Source: Bilabrum cf. latius
Lineage: Eukaryota > Bigyra: Bicosoecida > Bigyra > Bicosoecida
NCBI GenBank assembly: GCA_965178125.1
Contig: OZ237736.1
Span: 1,426,001-1,490,000 of the forward strand
Direction of reading: 5' to 3'
DNA: 64,000 bases
Positions 21,501-32,667 of the stretch are shown in pieces (positions within the stretch are counted from its first letter, which is position 1; each line of letters starts with the position of its first letter). The position numbers and the translations under genes are program-made. The notes beneath the pieces were generated by a model. That model ran no database searches. It was not told the origin of the DNA and was given only the letters and a program-made list of their open reading frames with translations.

Positions 21501-24428
21501 CTCATGTGCCGCCTTGGCCGCTGCCAGCTCCTGCTCCACATCGCCCACCCGAGCCCGAGACGCATCCAGCTCGCGACGCAGCTCATCCGTGCTGCTGCTG
21601 CCCTCGGCCACAGCCTTCTCATGCGCCGCCTTGGCCGCTGCCAGCTCCTGCTCCACATCGCCCACCCGAGCTCGAGACGCATCCAGCTCGCGACGCAGCT
21701 CATCCGTGCTGCTGCTGCCCTCGGCCACAGCCTTCTCATGCGCCGCCTTGGCCGCTGCCAGCTCCTGCTCCACATCGCCCACCCGAGCCCGAGACGCATC
21801 CAGCTCGCGACGCAGCTCATCCGTGCTGCTGCTGCCCTCGGCCACAGCCTTCTCATGCGCCGCCTTGGCCGCTGCCAGCTCCTGCTCCACATCGCCCACC
21901 CGAGCCCGAGACGCATCCAGCTCGCGACGCAGCTCATCCGTGCTGCTGCTGCCCTCGGCCACAGCCTTCTCATGCGCCGCCTTGGCCGCTGCCAGCTCGG
22001 CCTGCAGCTTGCTCTCGCTCGCCTGCCCATCGGCCACAGCCTTCTCATGCGCCGCCTTGGCCGCTGCCAGCTCCTGCTCCACATCGCCCACCCGAGCTCG
22101 AGACGCATCCAGCTCGCGACGCAGCTCATCCGTGCTGCTGCTGCCCTCGGCCACAGCCTTCTCATGCGCCGCCTTGGCCGCTGCCAGCTCGGCCTGCAGC
22201 TTGCTCTCGCTCGCCTGCCCATCGGCCACAGCCTTCTCATGTGCCGCCTTGGCCGCTGCCAGCTCCTGCTCCACATCGCCCACCCGAGCCCGAGACGCAT
22301 CCAGCTCGCGACGCAGCTCATCCGTGCTGCTGCTGCCCTCGGCCACAGCCTGCTCATGCGCCGCCTTGGCCGCTGCCAGCTCCTGCTCCACATCGCCCAC
22401 CCGAGCCCGAGACGCATCCAGCTCGCGACGCAGCTCATCCGTGCTGCTGCTGCCCTCGGCCACAGCCTTCTCATGCGCTGCCTTGGCCGCTGCCAGCTCC
22501 TGCTCCACATCGCCCACCCGAGCTCGAGACGCATCCAGCTCGCGACGCAGCTCATCCGTGCTGCTGCTGCCCTCGGCCACAGCCTTCTCATGCGCCGCCT
22601 TGGCCGCTGCCAGCTCCTGCTCCACATCGCCCACCCGAGCCCGAGACGCATCCAGCTCGCGACGCAGCTCATCCGTGCTGCTGCTGCCCTCGGCCACAGC
22701 CTGCTCATGCGCCGCCTTGGCCGCTGCCAGCTCGGCCTGCAGCTTGCTCTCGCTCGCCTGCCCATCGGCCACAGCCTTCTCATGTGCCGCCTTGGCCGCT
22801 GCCAGCTCCTGCTCCACATCGCCCACCCGAGCTCGAGAGGCATCCAGCTCGCGACGCAGCTCATCCGTGCTGCTGCTGCCCTCGGCCACAGCCTTCTCAT
22901 GCGCCGCCTTGGCCGCTGCCAGCTCGGCCTGCACCTTGCTCTCGCTCGCCTGACCATCGGCCACAGCCTTCTCATGCGCCGCCTTGGCCGCTGCCAGCTC
23001 GGCCTGCAGCTTGCTCTCGCTCGCCTGCCCATCGGCCACAGCCTTCTCATGCGCCGCCTTGGCCGCTGCCAGCTCCTGCTCCACATCGCCCACCCGAGCT
23101 CGAGACGCATCCAGCTCGCGACGCAGCTCATCCGTGCTGCTGCTGCCCTCGGCCACAGCCTTCTCATGCGCCGCCTTGGCCGCTGCCAGCTCCTGCTCCA
23201 CATCGCCCACCCGAGCCCGAGAGGCATCCAGCTCGCGACGCAGCTCATCCGTGCTGCTGCTGCCCTCGGCCACAGCCTTCTCATGCGCCGCCTTGGCCGC
23301 TGCCAGCTCGGCTTGGATGTCACTAATCGCAGTAGCAGAGCGTGAAGTCTCTTCGAATTCTGACTCAAGCTTCTGATTTTTTCGTCGCGCTGCCTCCAAA
23401 GCCTGTTTAAGCATCCTAGTTTCCTACTTATGCACGTCTCTATGCTCTTGCATTGATTTTTGCGCTGATTCGAGGTCGGCCTTCATCGATGTCAGTCTGT
23501 CTTCCGCTTCCTTGGCATGGGCTTGTGCTCGTGCTCGCGCCCCAGTCTCCGCCAGCACTAGCCCCTCTAACTCCTCCACCTTTCGCTACGCTGCCTTGCA
23601 ATCTACCCTGGCTCGTTCGAGACCCTCTCGCTCGGCGCTGGTGAAGTCAGTGGTGCTGCCGGCACTCAGGCCAGCCATCAAGGCAGCAGTGCCCTGGGTG
23701 CCTGTCGTGCTCGCGGTGCCAACAGACATCCCGTCACCACCCTATGCGAGCGCTTTCTTTAGCCTCTTGTTCTCCGATCGGATTCCTTTGTATCTCTCGA
23801 GGAGCTCTCTCATTTTGCGGAGCATGGCGGCGTTTTCATCGCGGAGCTCCTCGCGCTCCTTCCTCTGCCGATCTGATGCAGACTTAACGCTATCAAGCTC
23901 AGAGCGCATGCTTGCAAGGGCAGATGCACTACCCGCATCGTGGCCACTGGCAGCGCTGGGTGCACCGGCTCGAGACGGGCCTGCCTTGCTATCCACGCCA
24001 AGCAAGTCGACTTCAGTGGATTCATCCTCGCCGGCTGGCCTGGGTGCTTTGAGGCTCTAGATTGCCTTCACCACTTGTCTTAGTTCATTCTCACTGACTG
24101 GCTGGCTAGTTTCTGAGTGAAGCTGCTTCTGAAGAGCATCATCAGCAATAGAAGCCGGCAGCTATGATCGCACGAAATCTCGAAGCATGTCACGCTCTTG
24201 GATGACCCGCATTGCTCTACTACGACCAGTTGATGGTTGCGATACTTTGCTAGTTTCGGTCTCCCCTAAAGTGCTCCTGTTGGTTCCGGCTCTTCCAGTT
24301 GCTGGCGTGGCAGCGGCCCCGGATGCACCCTTCGCTTTCGTGGCTGGATCGGGGGATTTGACTGCATCAGCCAATCTATCAGCGAAGCTCATAGCGCTTT
24401 TTCCGACATTCCCAAAAAAATTGTCCAT
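18501..24428 (-). CDS. Golgin-like giant coiled-coil protein (1,975 aa)
   Basis: One uninterrupted frame from ATG at 24428 to TGA at 18503-18501. It begins MDNFFGNVGKSAMSFADRLA, an amphipathic start like some Golgi tethers, followed by a Ser/Thr/Pro-rich linker and then continuous heptad-type coiled coil. Residues encoded by 23330-20170 are a tandem array alternating a 39-aa unit (core TDELRRELDASRARVGDVEQ) and a shorter 25-aa unit (core DGQASESKLQAELAAAK). There are 18 in-frame TAG codons, all outside the array, at heptad positions where Gln fits. At 20162-20151 the minus strand reads TAG CAG TAG TAG, which becomes four glutamines. No TAA or TGA interrupts. A structural or tethering role is likely from composition only; assignment to a golgin family is weak and a centrosomal or nuclear coiled-coil protein is equally possible. 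Confidence 0.85.
20170..23330 (-). repeat. Coding tandem array of 117-bp and 75-bp units
   Basis: About 3.1 kb of nearly identical units inside the coiled-coil gene. Two unit lengths, 117 bp (39 aa) and 75 bp (25 aa), share the segment coding ELAAAKAAHEKAVA and differ by a 14-aa middle block. Units differ by a handful of substitutions (for example K/Q in the HEKAV segment, G/S in ARVGDV). Because both lengths are multiples of three, every frame stays open over several kilobases. Confidence 0.95.
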
Positions 24429-24544
24429 AACTCTCCGCCCAGCAGCAGTGCAAAGATGCCAATGTTTCAACGTGTGCGCGAGCAAACAGCACCCAACAAC
24501 AAATCGGAGCGTGTGGGTGCAACTCAGCAAATATAGAAAAGAGT
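24429..24544. promoter_or_regulatory. Very short divergent promoter region
   Basis: Only 116 bp separate the start codons of the coiled-coil gene (-) and the secreted beta-helix gene (+), so both core promoters must fit here or extend into the genes. Confidence 0.45.
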
Positions 24545-26503
24545 TTGCCACAGTTCTGGCTAGTCAAGCTGTTTATGATTTTATTAGCATCTTTAGTCCT
24601 TGCTGCAGCAGCTACAGCGTCAAGTTCGTTGTATGTGAGCGTTCACGGCAGCGATCTTGCCTCAGGAACGTCTCCAACCGAAGCGTGGCGTACGCTAGCA
24701 AGGGCTAGCAACCACACATACAGTAGTGGTGACCAACTCCTCCTAGAGAGAAGTAGCTTCTGGCTCGACGACCCGTTGCGAGTGGATGTTGCATCCGCAG
24801 CAGGCGTCCGCATCGGAGCCTATGGCAACCAGTCGTAGCCAAGGCCAATGATAGAGCTATCTCGGCCGGCGAAAGCATCTGAGGCATCATCATGTGTGAT
24901 TGTTTCCGATCCAGGGAACGGGTTGACGGTCGAAAACCTGCATATCGCTGGCTGTGCATTTGGACTGGTCCTGCTGCATTCTTCAAGCGACAACTCCTCT
25001 GACGTCAATATCAGCAACAATTTCTTTCGGGACATTCGCCAGGCTTTCGAAGGGTACACTCCGTCCGCTGGGAGGTGGGGCGAGGCAATCACGCTCCGAT
25101 CTGTCGTGCCTTAGTCGTCCGAGTCTGCTCTGGGCAGTCCAACGGCCACGTCGACCAACCTCGTGGTCCGAAACAATATCGCGCTGAGGACCAGCGTATT
25201 TTACGGCGGCGGCGGCAGTCAGGTCTTCGTGGATGGCCTTCAGCTGCGCGCCAACACCGTGGAGAATTGCGGGGGCAACTGCTACTCGATCGGAGGCGCC
25301 ACGGGCGTCGTCCTGGAGGACTCGGTCTTTCTGCGAGACAGGCCAGACAGGTTCTTCATCTACGGCACCACCGACGTCATATTCGGTTCGGTGCAGGGCG
25401 AGAATGCCGTGCGGAACAACGACTTCAACAGGCGCGGGGAGACCGAGGGCGGGCCTGACGGCTGCGCCGTGGACTTCGAGACGAGCGCCACGGGAGTGCA
25501 GGTCACAGGGAACACATTCTCGCACTCGTGGGGCGCCGGCATCATGATTTTCGGACACGCCACCACCTCGCACGGGCTGAACATCTCGGACAACGTGTTT
25601 GACCAGGCGGGCTGCGAGCAGGTCCGCAACGACCACGCCGGCATCGCGATCATGTGCCCCAACGGGTAGAAGCCCTCGGGCACCATCGAGGGCAACCAGT
25701 TCCAGACGTGCGAGTCGGGGCTGGTGCCTGCCATATGGGCCAACCCCGCAGTGCCGGGGTGCAACTCGAGCATTCAGTTCGCGCGGAACTACATTGACGT
25801 GACTGCCATCGTGCAACCGCCCCGCATCTCCATCGACCCGACTTTGGCCACGCAGCATGTGCTGCCGTTCAAGGCGGTCTCCGACACTCAGGGCGCCACT
25901 ATCAGATACACGCTAGACGGCAGCCGCCCGACATAGACCTCCCCTGAGCTGCCCGAGGGCGGTAGCGTCCCCCTCCCGTGGCCCTCGGCTGCCACGGCGG
26001 TGAACGTGCGTGCCTTCAAGGAGAACATGCTGCCCTCCGTGACCAACGGGAAGGTAATCGAGCTGGACAGGGCCTTCCCTCTCCCCACGCAGTACATGAG
26101 AGGCAATTTTGATGGGCTGAGGCAGCCGAGCCCTGCGAGGGGGCGCGGGGTGGCACTGGCAGGTGCTGCACCTCCGTGCGCGTTCGGCTGGGTGGTGGAC
26201 CCCACCATGCAGGGCGGGGGCGTGCCTCCGGTGAACGTGAGCGTCATTGTGGACGGAAGCGATGTACCCCTGGTGGAGTTGGTCGCAAATGTGAACAGGC
26301 CGGACCTGGTCAAAGCCGGCGTGGCACCCAACCCGGAGCACGGCTTCGAGGTGTGCTTCTCGCCGGAGCAGTGGGCCCCATTGCAGCGGGGGCTCCACAG
26401 GCTTCAGTTCGAGGCGGTGGGCTCGCCGCAGACGACTCCGATCGGGTGGGATCTGCCGCAGTCGCCGATTTGCGTGTACAATGGCAAGCCAACGGCGTGC
26501 TGA
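24545..26503 (+). CDS. Secreted parallel beta-helix protein with chitobiase-type C-terminal module
   Basis: Single exon, 652 aa. Residues 1-24 form a signal peptide (hydrophobic MILLASLVLAAAATA). The mature protein begins LYVSVHGSDLASGTSPTEAW, the usual opening of right-handed beta-helix (pectate-lyase-like) proteins, and then shows many short repeating strands such as VRNNIALRTSVF, VEDSVFL-like and VTGNTFSHSWGAGI, as seen in Right_handed_beta_helix families. Around residues 440-470 a segment with YTLDGSRPT resembles the chitobiase/beta-hexosaminidase C-terminal module. TAG is in frame at 24836, 25112, 25667 and 25934; the last lies immediately after YTLDGSRPT, where families usually continue with a short polar run. 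Stop is TGA at 26501. It may bind or cleave extracellular polysaccharide; no catalytic residues can be assigned. Confidence 0.85.
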
Positions 26504-26792
26504 ACCTGATCGTGCTTGATACCTTCTACTTGCTTGCTTGCTTGCTTGCTTGAGCCGAATCATACCTTCTCGTGCTGACCTCGCTATGCTGCCGGGACCA
26601 CATCCTGTTTAGGCAGCCGCATCAAGGTAGCCACCGCATTACCCACGTCTGTTGCTGCCACCCCCCCCCCAATCTGCAATCGCACAACGCACCCGATCCG
26701 CTCGTCACATGGTGGGCCATCGCGGGACCTCGAGGAGGTGCAAAGCACGCCTGTTTTGACTTCGGGCAGCTGTCTCAATCCGTTGAATCGCC
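26504..26792. other. Intergenic spacer with simple repeats
   Basis: About 290 bp between two co-directional genes. It holds a short (TTGC)n tract at about 26529-26552 and a C10 run at about 26659-26669. No gene is seen. Confidence 0.5.
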
Positions 26793-28551
26793 ATGTACAA
26801 TAATATTGGACTGGCTACTGCACGCGGCAGTGGGACTAGTGGCTATGTGCAGCGTAATATGTCCTTTGTGAGAGCACAGGTTGCACGGCGGCGGCAGCAG
26901 GACACTGCGAATGCTGGCAAGAGAGAACACGAAAGAAAAGAGGCCCGCAAAGAGAGGGCCCCAAACAATGCGATTCTTATGCACAATCAGAAGCGACAAG
27001 TTGAACTCGAATTGATGCAACTGCGGGAGCGGCTGCAAAGTCAAGGGTAAGGAAATGGTTGCGGCTGGGTATTCATCGTTATTGCACTTGCGATAGTTCA
27101 ATACTTCCATCCTGTGGTATTATATAACTGTTCGCAGCGCTTCTGCGGATGCAATTGATGCTCGTGTGCAGGACGAGCGCGAACGACGGTATGCCGGTAT
27201 CGAACGTCAACTGGCGCCTAAATCGGCAGAACCTGCTCCGGGAGCTGCAGTTGAACCTGCTGATACCAGATCCGTGCAATAGGCAAGTGATTTACGTGAA
27301 GGATAGAAGCTAGAATCCTCTGTACCTGAAGATAGGGAACGAGACTTTCGGCGGGACCCCTACGGTAAGTCGGATGGCCCAAGGTCTCACACGGGCAGCT
27401 GGGCTCGAGGAGAGGGCGACCGCAAGTGGCAGCACAGTGCAGACTATCGAAGACACGAGCGGTGGGGTGGACGCGGTCGCGGGCACGGCCGCGACCGCAG
27501 CGTTCGGGATCGCGGGGGTAGAGGAGGAGGCGGGCCTCGCGACGACCACGACGAGGCAGACCGGAAGTAGGCACAGCTGGCGAGCTTCCGCAGGGGGCTT
27601 GGCATTCCGGATGCCGCGCGTCCAGGCGATGGGTTCGACGGAGAGGTGCAGGAGGAGCGGCAGAGGGCGAGGCGCAGGGAGCGCGAGGAGAGGAAGCGGG
27701 CGAGGAGGGAGAGGGAGAGGGAGAGGGAGAGGGAGAGGGAGGGTGAGCATGACAGGGATAGAGGCGCAGAGCGAGAGGGGAGCGGTGGCAGGGATGGAGA
27801 GGGAACAGAGTGGGGTGGGGACAAGGGGGTCAAGGGGAGTGACCGGTGGAGGCCGACGCGGGGAGCTGGCAGCAGGAGCAGGAGCAGGAGCGCATCACCA
27901 GGTGCACGTAGAGGTCGCAGTCAAGTTTCACGGTCTAGATCTAGATCCAGGTAGAGCTCAAGGTCTAGGTCAGTTTCAAGGTCTAGGTCTAGGTCTAGGT
28001 CTAGGTCAGGTGCCGGAAGAGGGGAATCTGGCAGGTCCAGTAGGCGTAGAGACAGGAGACGTGACCGCAGCCACAGGCGAAGGCACAGACGTAGGCATGG
28101 GCATTCGAGGAGGCATCGAAGGCGCCGCCACAGGTCTGGCTCGCGTTCGCCAAGTAGGAGCAGGAGTAGGAGTAGGAGCGGAGGCAGGCGCCCAGCCCTG
28201 GCTGAAGATGACGCACCGAGGGTGCAGCGACGCAGGTCGCCATCTCGATCTCAATCGCGGTCTCGCTCTCGCTCTCGCTCTCGCTCTCGGTCTGGAGGCA
28301 GGCGGCGGAGGTCCCGCTCGCCGTCTCGTTCCCGCTCAAGGAGTCGCGAGGAGGCTGGTGAGCAGAGTATCCGGCCCCGGCCCGACGCACCAAGCTTGCC
28401 AGTGGCGAAAGGCTAGCACGGTGCGGCGGCAGCAGTCCATGAGGAAGGGGAGGGGGTGGCAGTACCCGCCGTGCAAGAGGGCCGAATCGCTGGGGGTGAG
28501 CCTGCCAGTGAGGAGCAGGCAGCATCGCGGTTCGACAGCGACAGCGACTAA
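26793..28551 (+). CDS. Cwc21/SRRM2-like spliceosomal SR protein
   Basis: Two exons: 26793-27046 and 27138-28551 (555 aa). The N-terminus MYNNIGLATARGSGTSGYVQ followed by RNMSFVR is the hallmark of Cwc21/SRm300 proteins, which bind Prp8 and Snu114 in the catalytic spliceosome. The next segment (NAILMHNQKRQVELELMQL) matches the cwf21 helical domain, and the intron falls inside it with correct phase. The rest is a long Arg/Glu and Arg/Ser region: RERERERE blocks, then SRSRSRS runs, ending FDSDSD. In-frame TAGs occur five times (near 27274, 27307, 27568, 27952 and 28414), one of them inside an SRSR block. The stop is TAA at 28549, one of three TAA stops in the window. A GTAAGT at 27364 is read through in frame and need not be a donor. 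Confidence 0.9.
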
Positions 28552-28714
28552 TCGCTTGAAAAGTGCCAAAGAATCAATACAATCACCCGCTGAGTGTTAA
28601 GTACAACTGATAATTTGGATCTGTCGCGCGTTGAGATTAGAGTTCCATGTATAAGGGCAGGGCAATTCTAGACACAACTCACTCCGCCTCGCCCGGCAGT
28701 ATGGCCGCCTGCTC
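28552..28714. other. Convergent 3' spacer
   Basis: 163 bp between the Cwc21-like gene and CCT-beta stop codons; probable 3' UTRs only. Confidence 0.5.
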
Positions 28715-30621
28715 TCACATGCCTCCCTGCCTCTACCTCGGGGCGCAACGGATGATGTCATCCACACGCAAGATCATCTCAGCGGCCTCTGCAGCGCTCA
28801 GCAGCACGTGCAGCTTGAGCTTGAGCGCCTCGCACACCCCCAGCTTCTCCATGTCGCCCACGCCGCCCTTGGCGATGTCGATCCCCGCCCGCATGTCTCC
28901 AGAGGCCTGCGCGGCCTTGACCCTACTCACCAGCTCGGCCCCGTCGAAGCCGGCGTTGTCCGCCACGATGGTGGGCAGCTGCCTGAGTGCCCTGGCGAAG
29001 GCCTCCATGGCCAGCTGCGCCTTGCCGGGAACCTTTGCCGCCTCCGCCTCCACGGCCCCCGCCATGAGCACCTCGGCGGAGCCTCCCCCGAAGGTGACCT
29101 TGGAGGTCTTGCAGGTCTGCTGCAGCACTGCGAGGGCGTCGTGGAGTGACCTCTCCGCCTCGTCGATCATGTGGTTGGAGGCGCCACGGAGCACGACGGT
29201 GCAGGCCTCGCCCTTCTTGACGCTGCCGAACCGGATGAGCCTGTCCTCGCCGATGATCATCTCGTCCACCGACGCGGCCGCGCCCAGCCGCGTGGACTCG
29301 GGGTGGTCAAAGGTGGACGCGATCTCGGACCCCGTCACCGCCGCCAGCCGCTCTACGCCGTCAAAGTCGGCGTGCTCCACCGCCAGCACCCCGGCCTCCG
29401 CGAACAGCTGCAAGGGATAGTCGTAGATGAGCTGCCTGTTGACGAACACGTTGATTCCGTGCGCGACGATCTTGTCGACCTTGGCCTTCATCTTGGCCCT
29501 CTCGGCCTCCTCGATGGCCGCCACCTTGGCCATCGAGTCCACGCGCACCTTGGACCCGAAGATCTTGATCTTGTCCGTGTCCATGGACGTGTTCGCTACC
29601 ATGATCTTGGCGTCCTTGATGCTCTTGGGCATGCCCGCGGGGAGCGTCTTGTCGAGGATGAAGCCGTCGGCCACGAAGGAGTCCTTGAGGGCACCCCCTG
29701 GCTTCTTGAGGACCTGGATGAGCTCCAGGCTGAGGCTGTCCTTCACGCGGAGGATCGAGTCAACGGCCAGCTGGGCAAAGTGCTCCTTGTCGTGGGTCAC
29801 CAGCTTGGAGGACAGCGTGGTCCTCGCGATGTTGGCCAGGTCGCGCTTGAAGGCCTCCTCGTCGGCGGAGTGGTCCACAGCGCTCGCCTCCAGGGCGGCG
29901 CGGGCCACGTCCACGGCCTTGCGCCAGCCGTCGATGATAGTCATGGGGTGCACTCGCGCTTCCACTAGCTTCTCGGCCTCTCGCAAGAGCTCGCCGCACA
30001 ACACCGTCACGCTGGTGGTGCCGTCGCCTACCTCGTCATCCTGGGTGCGAGCAATATCTACGAGAACCTTGGCGGCGGGGTTATCAACCACTACAGATTT
30101 CAGAATGGTAGCTCCATCGTTTGTTACAGTGATAGAATCCGATGACTGAGAGCCCCCTGACATCTGCGAGCGAGATTGGGCCTCGACAACGAAAAAGCTG
30201 AAATCCGTGCAATCCAAGCACCAGTGCAGGCTGAAAACTGCTGGCATACCCTCACGCTTTGCAAAATTTTGTCCATTCCTTTCGGTCCCAAAGTAGTCTT
30301 TACCAAGTCGGCAATCGCAATGGCACCCATAAACGAAGACATCCTAGCCGTCTCGCCCTTGTCTACCGTGGCTTGCTGCTTTAAAACACCCTGCAAAGAC
30401 ATTAAAGTAGAGAGCATACATTAAGGACTTGCCAAGAAACAATCCGCAGCGATTGTACAAGGATTTTGTGCCAACTGCAAGCAAGAGCCAATGTGGCCCA
30501 GGTTGAATTCAAGGAGGGAGCCACTGGCTTCTGGGCCATGTGCGCCAACCAGGACCGTTCTCCCACAAAATGAATAAAAATAAACGAAATCAAGCAAATG
30601 ACTCACTGCTGCTGCCGCCAT
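28715..30621 (-). CDS. CCT2: T-complex protein 1 subunit beta (CCT2 chaperonin subunit)
   Basis: Three exons: 30621-30607 (15 nt, MAAAA), 30390-30256 and 30163-28715, giving 532 aa, the normal size. Subunit of the cytosolic TRiC/CCT ring that folds actin, tubulin and WD proteins using ATP. Seen: [32 protein letters not shown] (catalytic Asp region), [11 protein letters not shown] and SSAVDH-like beta-subunit signatures, [27 protein letters not shown] and the C-terminal [12 protein letters not shown]. One TAG occurs at residue 527, directly after CAPR; the frame then continues RQGGM to TGA at 28717-28715, giving the usual short basic tail. Intron 1 (216 bp) ends TTTGCAG and intron 2 (92 bp) ends CTCGCAG. 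Identification as beta rather than another subunit rests on the [10 protein letters not shown] and GVERLA segments. Confidence 0.95.
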
Positions 30622-30773
30622 GTTGTGCGCTTGTGCAACGGTGCTGACACAAAGGCTGCGGCCGCAATCTCTTGCGGTGAGGCATCTCAGCTCGGCATCC
30701 GATCGACGAACCACGCCGAAGGTTCACATGCCCTGGGCTGGTGTTCCTTTTCCCGGCCCACGTTTTCTATAAT
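30622..30773. promoter_or_regulatory. Divergent promoter, CCT-beta (-) and RPF2 (+)
   Basis: 152 bp between the start codons of two housekeeping genes. A TATAATATG-like sequence directly precedes and overlaps the RPF2 ATG. Shared control is inferred from the arrangement only. Confidence 0.4.
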
Positions 30774-32139
30774 ATGCCGGGAAGCAAGCGACCAAGGGGC
30801 CATGCAAAGCGCCGGGAGAAACAAAAAGAACCTAAGCTAATTGAGGACGAGAAGAGAGTCCTGTGCTTTAGAATGAACAAGACCAGTGACGTCGGAGTTG
30901 CCTTTCTGCGTGATCTCGTGAGTTGCAGTGGGCAATGCTTTTGGGAAGCAACGTGGGCCAGCTGTACGGTGCACACATACAATCGATATGCTACTTCTTG
31001 TTATTCTGTGTGTCGCAGTCTAGGTTGAAAAAACCAGCCTCAGTCATGTTTTAGCGGCGCAACAACATTCTGCCATTCGAGGACCCGACTTCAGTTGAGT
31101 TCTTGTGCGAGAAGAACGATTGCGGTCTATTTGCATGCGTCTCCCACAACAAGAAGCGGCCAAACAATCTGATCCTAGGTCGAATACACGATGCCCACCT
31201 GCTTGACATGGTGGAGTTCGGTATCGACAACTACACTTCTTTGGATGACATGCCAGGCGACAAACCGGGCTATGCTCAAAGACCGATGATTGTGTTTCAG
31301 GGAGACTTGTTCTAGACTGATGTTTTCTTCAAGCGTTCCAAGTCCATGCTCGTGGGTGAGTCAAGGGCAGGCCAGCCGTCGACCAGTGCGTGCTTCGCGG
31401 GCTTGAGTGCGCTTCACGAATGGCTGTCTTGCTCCTGCTTTTCTCAACCATCGCAGATTTGTTCCGCGCGAAGGAATCCCCTTCAATCGTGCTGAACGGC
31501 CTGTCATGGCTCGTCAGCTGCACCGCCTCCGCCTCCCCTCCCACTCTGCACATCCGCTGCTTCGGCGTGCACCTCATGAAGTCAGGGTCAAAGGTGCCGA
31601 GGGTGGAGCTCAGTCCCCTGGGAATGTTCGCGGACCTTTCCCCGAGACGCACCCACCTGCCCTCCCCTGATTTGGACAAGCTTGCTCACCGGGTTCCTCA
31701 GCAGCTTCGCACCATGCGCAAGAAGAAGAAGAACATCGAGTATACCCCGGTGGGGGACCGCATGGGCCGCGTGCACATGCAGAGGCAGGACTTCTCCAGG
31801 CTAGAACTGAGGAAAATGAAGGCTTCCAAGGGGGGATTCGTCATGGACGGTGAGGATGAGGATGAGGATGATGATGATGAGCACAGTGAGGGAATGGCGG
31901 CGACCGGGGGCGCGGCTGCAGCGAGCGATTCAGAGGACAGCGACGAGGACGAGGACGAGGACAGTGATGAAGACAGCGAAGGGGTAGATCGGGGTGATGC
32001 CAGCAGTGCAGGGAGGAAGGCAGCTGCGAGCGGCGCCGGGGCAGACGAGCCCAGCGGGTCCTCGGTTGCTGCTGCGGTCGGAAAGGGAAGGGGAAGGAAG
32101 AGGAAGAGGGGGGCATCGTCTGATGGCGATGAGAGATAA
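30774..32139 (+). CDS. RPF2: Ribosome production factor 2 (Brix domain)
   Basis: Three exons: 30774-30917, 31019-31355 and 31457-32139 (387 aa). RPF2 with RRS1 loads the 5S RNP on pre-60S particles in the nucleolus. Seen: basic N-terminus, FRMNKTSDVG, then LKKP, PFEDPTSVEFLCEKNDC, HNKKRPNNLILGR and DMVEFGIDNY, all close to the family; later GSKVPRVELSPLG, RRTHLPSPDL, DRMGRVHMQRQDFSRLELRK, and an acidic/basic tail. In-frame TAGs are at 31052 (residue 60, in F-x-R-R-N before PFED; other species vary here) and 31313 (residue 147, after the FQGDLF segment, where Glu, Asp or polar residues are common). The stop is TAA at 32137. Both introns are 101 bp with GTGAGT donors and CGCAG acceptors. Confidence 0.94.
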
Positions 32140-32667
32140 CCAACAGAAAATAGCATACGTTTAACAGAGTATTGACACAGAAGGCACCACAGGGAGCCAG
32201 CCGGCCAGTCCATCGCTGGTGCTGCAGAGTAACGTGCAGTTAGCAGACCACATTCGACGCGAACCAACATCCGCTGAAGTCGTGCCGATCAGACTGCTGC
32301 CATCAGAGTGCGTTGGTGCCGGATTGTGACAAAAGCTGCGATAACTAGCCTCACATACCAACCATCAATCGTACGGCTATCTTACTTTACCTCAACACTC
32401 GAGTAAGAATGATTTATGAGGTTGCATTTTGCTGCGCACGTGCCGTGAGCAGCTTGCTCGGAGAGTATTTGCGATTCTTGCCACCGTGCGAGGCGTTTGA
32501 AGCGAGGAAACCATGCATTACATTTCTTATATTGATTTATGGGGTGCTGGGCCCACTTCAGGCCGGGTGTCTCCGTCGTGATGGCAACTGCGTGGTATGT
32601 GAAGTGATCTGGCTCACGCCCTTACGAACTACCTATGCGCATATTCTAGTCTATTTCTTACTGCAGG
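32140..32667. other. AT-richer intergenic region
   Basis: About 530 bp between RPF2 and the homeodomain gene. An acceptor-like TTTCTTACTGCAG ends at 32666, directly before the proposed ATG at 32668, so an upstream non-coding or short coding exon is possible (an ATG at 32581 followed by a GTATGT donor would splice in frame). Nothing else is recognised. Confidence 0.45.

Noticed and set aside
20170-23330. CRISPR-like array
   Set aside because: Units are contiguous coding repeats without unique spacers, inside a eukaryotic coiled-coil gene.
20235-23345. Kilobase-long open frames on the plus strand and in other minus frames across the repeat array
   Set aside because: Both repeat units are multiples of three, so all frames stay open by chance. 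Only the minus frame continuous with the flanking coiled coil is real.
27364-27370. GTAAGT donor in the Cwc21-like gene
   Set aside because: The frame stays open through it into Arg-rich sequence and no matching acceptor improves the model.
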